Source: Oleidesulfovibrio alaskensis DSM 16109 (GTDB lineage: Bacteria; Desulfobacterota; Desulfovibrionia; Desulfovibrionales; Desulfovibrionaceae). Taken from it: DNA of 64,000 bases. Shown here piece by piece: positions 45,901-53,697 of the stretch. Location: the NCBI RefSeq assembly GCF_000482745.1, contig NZ_AXWQ01000005.1:124001-188000 (forward strand), given 5' to 3'. Position 1 is the first letter of the stretch, and each line of letters starts with the position of its first letter. The position numbers and the translations under genes were made by a program. Below the pieces are notes generated by a model. The model was given only the letters and a program-made list of their open reading frames with translations, was not told the origin of the DNA and did no database searches.

Positions 45901-46138
45901 GCTTGCGCACGGACAACCGGAACAAAGCGTCATGGACGCCGACGGTGCTTTGCACCGTGTGGACCTGCTGGTGGATGACGGGCACACCCGTACCGTTGTG
46001 GAATACAAAACCGGAGCACAATCTGCCGCCCACAGGCAGCAGGTATCGCGCTATCTCAACCTGCTGCGGCAGATTTCCCCCGTGCCTGCGGCAGGCGTCA
46101 TCATCTATCTGGATCTGCAGCAAACAGTCACGGTATAA
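42935..46138 (+). CDS. addA: AddA-like helicase-nuclease
   Basis: A 1067-residue UvrD-type helicase with a C-terminal nuclease, the RecBCD-equivalent subunit that processes double-strand ends for recombination. Helicase motifs are ASAGSGKT (7-14), TFTNKAATEM, LLVDEFQDTS (from 373), YVGDVKQAIYSWRGGDSDLF, FNWRS and MTMHKSKGLEFPVVI. The PD-(D/E)XK nuclease site is near Asp1010 and Glu1023-Tyr-Lys1025 (VEYKTG). The ATG at 42935 is preferred because it directly precedes the Walker A region; a longer frame from 42854 lies inside the phosphofructokinase gene. addB follows 17 bp later. Confidence 0.94.
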   Translation: MLQQIKASAGSGKTYRLTGEFLDRLRAASEESSAACALAPAGAAYCWPEILAVTFTNKAATEMQERIIRTLKERALGMGASGPAADWPASGARRWVNTMLRRYSSLNVRTIDSLLHMLVRLCALELGLPPDFEPVFDEEEIFTPLYERMLEQARSGSHQLRQQLVDASESLLYHADMQGFMAGNSLRERLLHLMRYRLRHPEEEMPCVDAAELKARMAEHMHALQASAGFLLQGIEREKLAASAHYVNFLKKLPPLGSLSVVPESKMGTKPDIDDCLNKKSKGTASADMRRAHDELTRAYGWLSREGKLMRRALQQAPFITLINLLTEQAQSMLKQEGLVPNALWPAYARTVLSGEAGASEAFCRMGTRLTHLLVDEFQDTSRDQWQAIMPLATECLAKGGSVTYVGDVKQAIYSWRGGDSDLFDGALEEPELRAICPSPRQLLLPFNWRSSEIVVTTNNRLFEPLGSGQSALAAARAICDDDAPEEVIQEAASRILRSFTGTAQQVPEHRQGSGGLVRLYDLYADSSEDLYESVKEELHRLITEELSGRRQWRDIAVLVRSNPEAGRVAEWLVEWDIPIITENSLRLADHPLITQTVAFLRFLDYPLDELALCEVLCGCELFGGAGGLARASLDGQLATRGDRPLITWLRETYPDIWKTWFAPFYTQAGLMSAYDTVQELFNRFMVCRRHPADTVFIRRFLEIVHAADARGLRSLSTFLEYWQQHGTEEKVPMPDNLDAVRIMTMHKSKGLEFPVVIIPFHHHTLQNDNTPVRTTVDGQDVMVAACAELGAQWYAARARDACEQLNLLYVAWTRPVDELHAFLGCTSRNENKAPMLSALRVMLGEDYPARGETVQWGETPHAQAAGSSPAGTTADAVQQPCAGSAPCSAPAEPAAALQSWMPMDWLPTLKIFRNPLEDVVFDERRRGELAHSCMESLKLTGDTESDIRRAVSHALEKCPFPVPDKESTAQELHGMLRWAASLPDMPRWLAHGQPEQSVMDADGALHRVDLLVDDGHTRTVVEYKTGAQSAAHRQQVSRYLNLLRQISPVPAAGVIIYLDLQQTVTV

Positions 46139-46155
46139 CCACGGAAGCAACCCCC

Positions 46156-49149
46156 ATGACTTTTTCTGACCGGACAATTCCCCCTGTGGCCATTATACCG
46201 TGGCAGAACGACTTTCTTCAGGCACTGCTGCGCTATGTGACGGAACATACCGATGGTGAAACCGGACGTGCGGTCATTGTGTTCCCGCACAGCAGACCCC
46301 GCAGATATCTGCTTGATCTGTTCCGTACATCACCTGACATCCCGAGGCCCTGCCTTATTCCCCAGATACTCCCCGTCAGCGAGTTTCTGTCCGCCGTCAG
46401 CACGGCCGGCAGCACGGCACAGCCCCGTACCATTGAGCTGCTCGACCGAGTGGGGCTGCTGCTTGAATGTGTGCGGGAACTGGGAATAGGTGAACAGCCC
46501 CCCTCTGCCGGGGAAATGCCTGCCAGTGCAACATTTACTCCTCGCGGTCCGCTGAGCGCTCTGCCCCTGACCGACGCAAGGCGCTTCTTCCCCTGGGGCA
46601 TGCGTCTGGCGGCACTGCTGGAAGACTTTTACAATCAGGGTCTGGAGCCTGACGACTATCACTACATGGAAGGCGATGTGGTGGACTTTGCTGCCCGCCT
46701 GCTGGAACAGCTGGGCAGCATACACCGGCTGTATACCGGCCGTCTTGATGCAGAAAACTGGACAACACCGGGATACGATGCATTCAGGGCCGCACATGCT
46801 GCTGACAGCCTTCCCGCCATGTTCGCCGGAAAAATAATATTTATAGCAGGATTTTACGGACTGACCGGTGTGGAAAAAAAGGTATTCACCACGCTGCGTT
46901 CTGCCTGCGGGGCGCATATGGTGCTGCATACAGACCCTGCCCTTGCCGCAAAAAAACCCGTTCACTGGTCTTGCAAAGAGCATGAATCGCTGCTGGAACA
47001 ATGGCAGGCCGGAACAGTTCTGCTGGAAGAGCCTGAAGACCGGCACGCAACCATCGAATACCATGAAGGCTTTGACCTGCATTCACAGCTTGACGCCCTG
47101 CAGAAAAAACTGACGCAGACCGACTCGCTGGAGCAGTCCGCCGTCGTGTTGCCCGACTCCGGCATGCTTATGCCGCTGCTGCATCATCTGCCGCGCAAAG
47201 ACGTCAACATCTCCATGGGCTATCCTCTGGGCAAGTCTCCGCTGGCCCAGCTGCTGGATACCATCATGGATCTGCAGGAGGGGCGTACTCCCTCCGGCTA
47301 CCCATGGCGCAGAATAATAGACCTCATCCGGCACCCGTATCTCAAGATGCTGTCGCTGCACAACGCGCGGCCCCTGCAGCAGGTTTTCCGTCATATGGAG
47401 CGCTCCGTACGTCAGGGGGCGCGCCATACCGACCCGCGGAACCTGCAAATAGAATACCTTGCGGAGGCAGACGCAACCGGTGCCGGTACGGCCGCCGTGG
47501 ATGACGAAGCTCTTGCCGCGCTGGTCTCGCGTATCTTCGACCTTACACTCACACGCTGGGAACGCGTATCCACTCCGCAGCAGCTTGCCGGCGTGCTGGC
47601 AGATATGTGCACGCTGCTGCTGGAACAAGGCGCCGATATGTGGAAACGCTTTCCCGTCGATGCCGAATGCATGTACCGCCTGATGCACAGGGTCATTCCG
47701 GCCCTGAGAGAAAGTACCGTCCGCGATGCAGAACTTGATTCCGGCCTGCTGTACACCATACTGCGCGAAGTGATGAACGCGGAACGGGTGCCTTTCGAGG
47801 CGGAACCGCTCACCGGACTTCAGGTTATGGGCATGCTGGAGGCCCGCCTGTTGCGCTTCCGGCGCGTCTATGTGCTGGACGCCACCGAAAACAACCTGCC
47901 CGGAGTGCCTGCCAACGATCCGCTGCTGCCCGAAAATCTGCGGGGACTGCTGGGGCTGCCCGACATCCGCCACAGAGAACGGGTTTCGGCCTATAACTTT
48001 TTCCGCCTGATCAAAGGCGCCCGCGAAGTAACCCTGTTGTATCAGGCTGGCACAACACAATCAGGGTTGTTCGACGAAAAAAAACAGCGCAGCCGCTTTC
48101 TTGAAGAGCTCATATGGCAGGACGAACAGCGCACAGGCCGCCTGCTGCAGGCAGGTACACCGCCTCTGCATGCCGTTTCCTACTCCATTCCGGCCATCAG
48201 TCTGCATGATGCCGTTATACCGCGCTCGGCCGCCATAGACGACAGAATACGCGAACTCCTCGCCCGTCCCGTTTCAGCAACCATGCTCGACAGCTACCTA
48301 CGTTGTCCCGTGAGCTTTTTTTATGAGCGCCTGTGCCGCATCGCTCCTGCTGAGCAGGTTAACGAAGGCGATGACCATCTGGGCGTGGGAGACCTGATGC
48401 ACGCGGTGCTGCAGGAGTTTTTCACCCCGTATGCAGGACAAGAAATCACACGCGGACAACTGGATGCCAAAGCCCTTACCGGCCTGTTTCATCAGCGGCT
48501 GCATTCAAGCGGCCTGCAGGACACTTTGCCTTATGACTCCTACTGCATGCTCAGTGTTGCCGGTCCGGAACGCCTGACCCGTTTCTTGAATAACCAGCCG
48601 GAAACAACACGCATTCTGAAGCTGGAAGAGGCACTGGAGGCAAAAGTCGAAGCCGGAGGCAGCACGTACTGGATTGCCGGAAGGCTGGACAGGGTGGACG
48701 AACGCAACGGCTGCGACATAGTGCTGGATTACAAGACAGGCACAGCACGCAAACCCGCACAGGAGGTATGGAAAAGTGAAGACCTGTGGGAAAAAATCGC
48801 ACGCTGGCATCCGGCAGCCGAAGACGACCCCCTGCCCCTTCTTTCCGATGCTCTGCGCAGTATCCAGCTGCCTTTCTATCTTTATCTGTATGCAACCGCC
48901 TGCGGCAGGCCTGCCGGCAATGCCGGCTGGATAGCCCTGCGTGACAGCGGCAAGGAAGAAATGCTCTTTACCGCCGCCGGGCGAGACGAAGTGCAACATG
49001 CAGCGGCCCACCAGATTCCCGCCATAATCGGCTTTCTTCTGCAACACATGACCACATCCTCCTGTTTTCGCCCGCGACGCGGAAAACATTGTGACTGGTG
49101 CTTTTACGCCAATCTGTGTACATTTCGCCTTGAGGGACCAACGGGATAG
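46156..49149 (+). CDS. addB: AddB-like nuclease with Fe-S cluster
   Basis: A 997-residue partner of AddA. The N-terminal part is a degenerate helicase-like region. The C-terminal domain has the nuclease site GRLDRVD then VLDYKTG (Asp858, Lys860) and four cysteines in the iron-sulfur pattern: C717, C979, C982 and C988 (C...CxxCx5C). In AddB this cluster pins the nuclease domain and binds DNA ends. The gene order addA-addB is reversed compared with Bacillus. Confidence 0.93.
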   Translation: MTFSDRTIPPVAIIPWQNDFLQALLRYVTEHTDGETGRAVIVFPHSRPRRYLLDLFRTSPDIPRPCLIPQILPVSEFLSAVSTAGSTAQPRTIELLDRVGLLLECVRELGIGEQPPSAGEMPASATFTPRGPLSALPLTDARRFFPWGMRLAALLEDFYNQGLEPDDYHYMEGDVVDFAARLLEQLGSIHRLYTGRLDAENWTTPGYDAFRAAHAADSLPAMFAGKIIFIAGFYGLTGVEKKVFTTLRSACGAHMVLHTDPALAAKKPVHWSCKEHESLLEQWQAGTVLLEEPEDRHATIEYHEGFDLHSQLDALQKKLTQTDSLEQSAVVLPDSGMLMPLLHHLPRKDVNISMGYPLGKSPLAQLLDTIMDLQEGRTPSGYPWRRIIDLIRHPYLKMLSLHNARPLQQVFRHMERSVRQGARHTDPRNLQIEYLAEADATGAGTAAVDDEALAALVSRIFDLTLTRWERVSTPQQLAGVLADMCTLLLEQGADMWKRFPVDAECMYRLMHRVIPALRESTVRDAELDSGLLYTILREVMNAERVPFEAEPLTGLQVMGMLEARLLRFRRVYVLDATENNLPGVPANDPLLPENLRGLLGLPDIRHRERVSAYNFFRLIKGAREVTLLYQAGTTQSGLFDEKKQRSRFLEELIWQDEQRTGRLLQAGTPPLHAVSYSIPAISLHDAVIPRSAAIDDRIRELLARPVSATMLDSYLRCPVSFFYERLCRIAPAEQVNEGDDHLGVGDLMHAVLQEFFTPYAGQEITRGQLDAKALTGLFHQRLHSSGLQDTLPYDSYCMLSVAGPERLTRFLNNQPETTRILKLEEALEAKVEAGGSTYWIAGRLDRVDERNGCDIVLDYKTGTARKPAQEVWKSEDLWEKIARWHPAAEDDPLPLLSDALRSIQLPFYLYLYATACGRPAGNAGWIALRDSGKEEMLFTAAGRDEVQHAAAHQIPAIIGFLLQHMTTSSCFRPRRGKHCDWCFYANLCTFRLEGPTG

Positions 49150-49244
49150 GTGCGTCCACCGGACGCCCTGCCCTTCCGCTGTCGTTCCCGACGGACCGGC
49201 AGCATCATCATAAGGGGCTGTTCTGCCCCACGGAGGACTGAATC

Positions 49245-50366
49245 ATGGTTTTTCCAAACCTTAAAATCGGCGACATCGTCGCCAGAGTTCCTATTATCCA
49301 GGGAGGGATGGGTGTAGGAATCTCGCTTTCTGGTCTGGCAAGCGCCGTAGCCAACGAGGGCGGCATAGGCGTAATTGCCGGTGCCATGATTGGCATGAAC
49401 GAACCGGACGTGGCTAAAAATCCGCTTGAGGCGAACATCCGCGCCTTGCGCAAAGAAATACGCAAAGCCAAAGAGATGACCAGAGGCATCCTCGGCGTTA
49501 ACATTATGGTTGCGCTGACCAATTTTGCCGATCTGGTAAAAACATCCATCGACGAAAAAATCGATGTGATTTTCTCCGGTGCCGGACTGCCGCTTGATCT
49601 GCCCAGATACCTTAAAGAAGCCAGTGAACAGGGCAAGGAAGAAGTGCGCACCAAACTGGTGCCCATTGTATCCTCTGCACGCGCGGCTTCAATCATCTGC
49701 AAAAAATGGCTGAACCGCTTTGACTACCTGCCCGATGCCTTTGTGGTGGAAGGTCCCAAAGCAGGCGGACATCTGGGTTTTAAGCCCGAAGAGCTTGATG
49801 ACCCCGAGTTTGCGCTTGAAAAAGTCATTCCGCAGGTCATTGAAGCTGTAAAGCCCTTTGAAGCACAGCGTAACAGACGTATTCCGGTGATTGCCGCAGG
49901 CGGTGTGTACAGCGGCGACGACATCCGCAGCTACATCGATATGGGCGCAGCCGGTGTACAGATGGGCACCCGTTTTGTGGCCACGCATGAATGCGACGCC
50001 GACGACCGCTTTAAGCAGGCGTATGTCGATGCAAAACAGGAAGATGTGGTTGTGATAAAAAGCCCTGTGGGCATGCCCGGCAGAGCCATACGCAGCCAGT
50101 TTGTAAAAGATGTGGATGAAGGCAGACGCCAGCCCGTCAAATGCGCCTTCCACTGCATACATTCCTGCAAAGTGGAAAAAAGCCCATACTGCATAGCTGC
50201 CGCACTGTTAAATGCCAAAAAAGGCAACCTCAACAAAGGGTTCGCTTTTTCGGGCACCAATGTTCACCGTGTGGACAAGATACAGTCGGTAAAAGAGCTT
50301 GTGGACTCGCTCAAAGAAGAGTTCGAGGCCTCACGGCTGTCGCACCCCCTTCCCCGGACAAGCTGA
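49245..50366 (+). CDS. Nitronate monooxygenase/FabK-like flavoprotein
   Basis: A 373-residue TIM-barrel FMN enzyme of the NPD family. Visible are VPIIQGGMGVGISLSGLASA (FMN and substrate loop), GVNIMVAL, VEGPKAGGHLG and PVIAAGGVYSGDDIRSYIDM followed by a phosphate-binding GTRF. A short Cys-rich segment (CAFHCIHSC, then PYC) near residue 307 is not part of classical nitronate monooxygenases and may bind metal or a cluster. The natural substrate is unclear; enoyl reductases and nitronate oxidases share this fold. GGAGG precedes the ATG. Confidence 0.9.
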   Translation: MVFPNLKIGDIVARVPIIQGGMGVGISLSGLASAVANEGGIGVIAGAMIGMNEPDVAKNPLEANIRALRKEIRKAKEMTRGILGVNIMVALTNFADLVKTSIDEKIDVIFSGAGLPLDLPRYLKEASEQGKEEVRTKLVPIVSSARAASIICKKWLNRFDYLPDAFVVEGPKAGGHLGFKPEELDDPEFALEKVIPQVIEAVKPFEAQRNRRIPVIAAGGVYSGDDIRSYIDMGAAGVQMGTRFVATHECDADDRFKQAYVDAKQEDVVVIKSPVGMPGRAIRSQFVKDVDEGRRQPVKCAFHCIHSCKVEKSPYCIAAALLNAKKGNLNKGFAFSGTNVHRVDKIQSVKELVDSLKEEFEASRLSHPLPRTS

Positions 50367-50370
50367 TACA

Positions 50371-50402
50371 AAGCGCTCCCGAAAGGGGGCGCTTTTTTTT
50401 TT
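50371..50402 (+). terminator. Terminator after the NPD-type gene
   Basis: A GC-rich stem AAGCGCtCCC/GGGgGCGCTT with GAAA loop is followed by about eight more T. Confidence 0.9.
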
Positions 50403-50484
50403 GCAGCCTCCGGCCCGCAGCGCAAGCTTCCCCGGCAAAACAGCAGCAGACTGGTCAGCCCCCCCGCTGCATCACAATGCGTTG

Positions 50485-51483
50485 TTATTTGGAGCCGCCT
50501 TTACCCGCTTTGCTTCCGGGGTGTGCCCTGTCGTATACCTCTACAATTTTACGCAACGTCAGATGCGTATAACGCTGTGTAGTGGTAAGGCGTTCATGGC
50601 CCAGCAGCTCCTGCACACTGCGCATGTCGGCACCCGCCTCCAGCAGGTGGGTGGCAAAAGAATGCCGCAGAGCATGGGGCGATACGGCCTGCGGCAGACC
50701 GGCCGCGCGGCACAGGTCTTCAATGATGCGCAGCGCCTGCCGCCTGTTCAGGCGTCCGCCGCGCGCGCCCAGAAAAACAGCCTGTTCCGCTCCGCCGGAA
50801 ACATCCAGCGTTTCGCGTACATCAAGCCACAGCTGCAATGCCTGCCGGCTGGTATCGGAAAGAGGTACAATCCGCTCCTTGCTGCCTTTACCCGTCACCT
50901 TTATAAGCCCGCTTGAAGGGTCTGTATGGCACAGGTCAAGGGCAAGAGCCTCTGATATACGCAGGCCTGAACCGTAAAGCAGCTCCGCCAGAGCCAGATC
51001 GCGTGTCAGCTGCTCTCTTTTATGTGCCTGCCGCACGTGCACCTGCGCACGGGAAGCTGCCTGAGTTCTGGTATCCAGCACAGCATACGCCTGATCCACG
51101 TTCAACGCTCTGGGGCTGCGCTGCGCCTGCCGGGGGTTTGTTATACCTTCCGTAGGAACAGAACGTATAAAGCCCTTGCGGGCCAGATATCTGAAAAAAC
51201 CACGCAGGGCGGAAAGTTTGCGCCCCATGGAAGACTTGCCCACATGCTGCCTGTGCAGGTCAGCCAGAAAATCATGGATAGTACGGGGCACTATGTCCGC
51301 AGGCGTATCCAGAGACATGTCCCGCCGCTGCAAAAAATCTTCAAACTGCGCAAGATCACACGCATACCCGCGCACTGTAGCTGAAGAATAGCCCTTTTCC
51401 AGCGCAAGATACCCCATATACATTTCGGCCGTATCCGGCAGAGGTGGCAGGTTGAAATCAGGCGCGCCGCCTGTCCATGACAT
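50485..51483 (-). CDS. xerC: Tyrosine recombinase XerC/XerD
   Basis: A 332-residue site-specific recombinase. The N-terminal SAM-like core-binding domain (LALEKGYSSATVRGYACDLA) is followed by the catalytic domain with Arg175 (SGLRISEAL), Lys199 (GKGSKER), His270 and Arg273 (HALRHSFATH), His296 (LGHERL) and Tyr305 (TQRYTH). It likely resolves chromosome dimers at dif. Length is slightly above usual because of an N-terminal extension. It is the last gene of the minus-strand cpoB-dprA operon and overlaps the upstream gene by 26 nt. No integration features are seen around it, so a phage integrase is unlikely. Confidence 0.93.
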   Translation of the reverse strand: MSWTGGAPDFNLPPLPDTAEMYMGYLALEKGYSSATVRGYACDLAQFEDFLQRRDMSLDTPADIVPRTIHDFLADLHRQHVGKSSMGRKLSALRGFFRYLARKGFIRSVPTEGITNPRQAQRSPRALNVDQAYAVLDTRTQAASRAQVHVRQAHKREQLTRDLALAELLYGSGLRISEALALDLCHTDPSSGLIKVTGKGSKERIVPLSDTSRQALQLWLDVRETLDVSGGAEQAVFLGARGGRLNRRQALRIIEDLCRAAGLPQAVSPHALRHSFATHLLEAGADMRSVQELLGHERLTTTQRYTHLTLRKIVEVYDRAHPGSKAGKGGSK

Positions 51484-52393
51484 AATTACTCCGTGGATCT
51501 TCCTTTGCTTTCTTCTTCAGAGCAGAGGCAATGGCAGACACCTCGCCATAATGCTGCAGCCTTCCGCCCGTGTTCATCACAACAGCAATGGAGATGGCCA
51601 TCAACGGAAACGAACACACGTTTCCCTGCCTGTCTGTGGAAACTATACCCGAGCGTGCTCTGTCTTCCGCATCATAAAAATGCGGTACGATGGAATCGAA
51701 ACTCGACACAATCCGCTGGCAGGCACTTTCGATACAATCCTCCGGCAGGCCGAAGACAAAATCATCCCCGCCCACATGCCCAACAAAGGATACCGTTCCC
51801 GCATATGCCTTTATAATGTTGACAATAATCCGCGCAGTCATCATCAGGGCTTCATCACCGCGCGAAAAACCGTATTTGTCATTGAACGACTTGAAATGAT
51901 CCAGATCGGCATACCCGAAGGCATAGTCCGCTTTTTTATCGAGCTGTTCCTGAATAAAGTGAATGATGGATGTGTTGCCCGGCAGTCTTGTAAGCGGGTT
52001 GGCGTCCAGCGACCGCGAAGCCCGGCTTATGGTCAGCTCCACCCGTGCCTGCAGCTCGGCAGGACCGCACGGGCGTACAAGAAAATCATCGGCCTCCACC
52101 AGCGACCAGTCCATGCCTTGCTCCAGAACGGCAGACGGAACGAAAAGCACTACCGGTATATGGCGGTATACATTCTCGCTTTTCATCATGCGGACAAGGT
52201 CAGTTCCCTGCATGTCGGCAAGCTGCATATCCACCAGCACCAGATCAGGCGGCTCGGAAAAAAGCGATTCAAGAGCAGCGGCCCCCCGCTCAAAAACAGT
52301 CCAGCGTATGACTTCGGAAGGCCATAACGCCGACACGGTGCCGGGCAGGGCCGGATCGCACGTAAGCAGAAAGGCACGCATACAGCGGGCCAT
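51458..52393 (-). CDS. Receiver-GGDEF protein with degenerate motifs
   Basis: A 311-residue two-domain protein. The receiver has the phospho-acceptor in LVLVDMQLAD (Asp55), but the conserved Lys is replaced by Arg107 (LVRPCG). The GGDEF domain has GGDDF at 208-212 rather than GGDEF/GGEEF, with preceding LTRLPGN and YADLDHFKSFND motifs intact. It may make cyclic di-GMP weakly or act as a sensor. Start chosen at the ATG with GGAG eight bases upstream (52393); an upstream ATG at 52453 would overlap nothing but lacks a site. It lies between an HDOD gene and xerC. Confidence 0.88.
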   Translation of the reverse strand: MARCMRAFLLTCDPALPGTVSALWPSEVIRWTVFERGAAALESLFSEPPDLVLVDMQLADMQGTDLVRMMKSENVYRHIPVVLFVPSAVLEQGMDWSLVEADDFLVRPCGPAELQARVELTISRASRSLDANPLTRLPGNTSIIHFIQEQLDKKADYAFGYADLDHFKSFNDKYGFSRGDEALMMTARIIVNIIKAYAGTVSFVGHVGGDDFVFGLPEDCIESACQRIVSSFDSIVPHFYDAEDRARSGIVSTDRQGNVCSFPLMAISIAVVMNTGGRLQHYGEVSAIASALKKKAKEDPRSNYVMDRRRA

Positions 52394-52424
52394 CTGTCCG
52401 TCTCCTAACTGCGGCATGTCTTGC

Positions 52425-53264
52425 CTATCCCAGTTTAAGATCAGCCACTTCAATAAACTTGGCGCACAATGCGTCCAGCACCTGTTCCAGCATCCGCTGG
52501 TTCAGCTTAAGCAGCTTCATGGCATGCGGCAGCATATACGGAACATTGTCATCGCCGCCGTTGCCGTATTCGAACACTCTGGTCAGAAAATTCCCCACGT
52601 GCACCACGCAGGCAAACTGGGTATAGTTCTGGGCCGACAGCGGTTTGTGATGATAGGCTATGGCCTCACAGATGTTGGGGGGCAGATTCCAGTGTCTGCC
52701 CAGCCACAGGTTGACCCTGTCGTGGCCGAAGCCCAGCACCCTCTTTTCCGCCTCCAGATAGGTGATATCTTCTGTGCGGACCAGCACATCCAGCGCTTTT
52801 TTGGCCTGCGGCAGCTGCACGGCAGTCACAACCTTGCCCAGATCATGCAGCAGACCGGCCACAGCATACTCTTCCGGATCTTTAAAACCGAGCACACGGG
52901 CCACCTCGCCGCAGGCAAGGGCACACCCCACGCTGTGATCCCACAACCCCACCATGGTTTTATTCATATCATCAAAAACCGAAGTGGAAATGATAAGCCC
53001 GCGGATGACATTGAACCCCAGCAGCACAAGGGCATGTTGCACAGACGATATGCGCCCCGGAAAACCGTAGATGGGTGAATTGACCATCTTGAGCACTTTT
53101 GCCGAAAGCACCTGATCATACGCTATGACTCGGGCTATCTGCTCGGTGGATGAATTCGGGTCTTCCACAAGGCGGGAGACTTCTTCCAGTGCCGTGGGCA
53201 GCGTGGGCAGATTTTTTACAGCCAGAATCTGACCTTTATATTGCGTTGCGAGATCCTGAGTCAC
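52425..53264 (-). CDS. HDOD-domain signalling protein
   Basis: A 279-residue cytoplasmic protein. KNLPTLPTALEEVSRLVEDP and IARVIAYDQVLSAKVLKMVN are typical HDOD openings, and AVAGLLHDLGKV carries the HD doublet. HDOD proteins are usually regulatory. It sits between a small hypothetical gene and a receiver-GGDEF gene, so a shared signalling role is likely. Confidence 0.92.
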   Translation of the reverse strand: MTQDLATQYKGQILAVKNLPTLPTALEEVSRLVEDPNSSTEQIARVIAYDQVLSAKVLKMVNSPIYGFPGRISSVQHALVLLGFNVIRGLIISTSVFDDMNKTMVGLWDHSVGCALACGEVARVLGFKDPEEYAVAGLLHDLGKVVTAVQLPQAKKALDVLVRTEDITYLEAEKRVLGFGHDRVNLWLGRHWNLPPNICEAIAYHHKPLSAQNYTQFACVVHVGNFLTRVFEYGNGGDDNVPYMLPHAMKLLKLNQRMLEQVLDALCAKFIEVADLKLG

Positions 53265-53275
53265 TGTTCCACCTT

Positions 53276-53665
53276 TCAGGCATCCGCCTGCACAGAGTCA
53301 TCGGCATCATTTTCTTCCAGAGAGCGCAAAGCTGCGGCCTCGGCAGCGGCTTCGGCGGCTTTGGCGCGAAAATATCTGTCAAATGTGCCGTGCAGAGCCG
53401 CCATGAATCTGTCGTCGCGGTGCTTACGGAAAAGATGCTCCAGACGCCCGCGGATTCTGCCATAGTCGGCACCGCCTTCCAGCCCGTCCATATCCACGGG
53501 GCTGCCCTGAACCACTATGGATGAAACCCCGGCCTGTCCGATTCGCGTAATAAGCGGGTCACTCAGTTCCGTGCCTTCACCCACCAGAACAATGCCGTCG
53601 GCACGTTCCACACTTTTAGCCAGCTTCATACCGGCAGCGGCAAGTTTAAGCGGTATTTTCTGCAT
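53276..53665 (-). CDS. Hypothetical protein with an HD-associated N-terminal motif
   Basis: A 129-residue protein. Residues 1-55 (PLKLAAAGMKLAKSVERADG, GTELSDPLITRIGQAGVSSI) resemble the short beta-rich segment seen beside HD-GYP/HDOD proteins. The C-terminal half is a charged, Ala-rich helix (RAKAAEAAAEAAALRS), probably a coiled coil. It lies 11 bp before the HDOD gene and presumably works with it. Function unknown. Confidence 0.8.
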   Translation of the reverse strand: MQKIPLKLAAAGMKLAKSVERADGIVLVGEGTELSDPLITRIGQAGVSSIVVQGSPVDMDGLEGGADYGRIRGRLEHLFRKHRDDRFMAALHGTFDRYFRAKAAEAAAEAAALRSLEENDADDSVQADA

Positions 53666-53697
53666 ATATTGTCATCCGTCCTGTCAGAACAGCATCA

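Noticed and set aside
47083..48060. 325-residue minus-strand frame opposite addB
   Set aside because: No domain or start signal; addB is well supported on the other strand.
50485..51483. Phage or island integrase next to the metallophore locus
   Set aside because: The recombinase is XerC-like, lies in a housekeeping operon 19 kb away and has no attachment repeats beside it.
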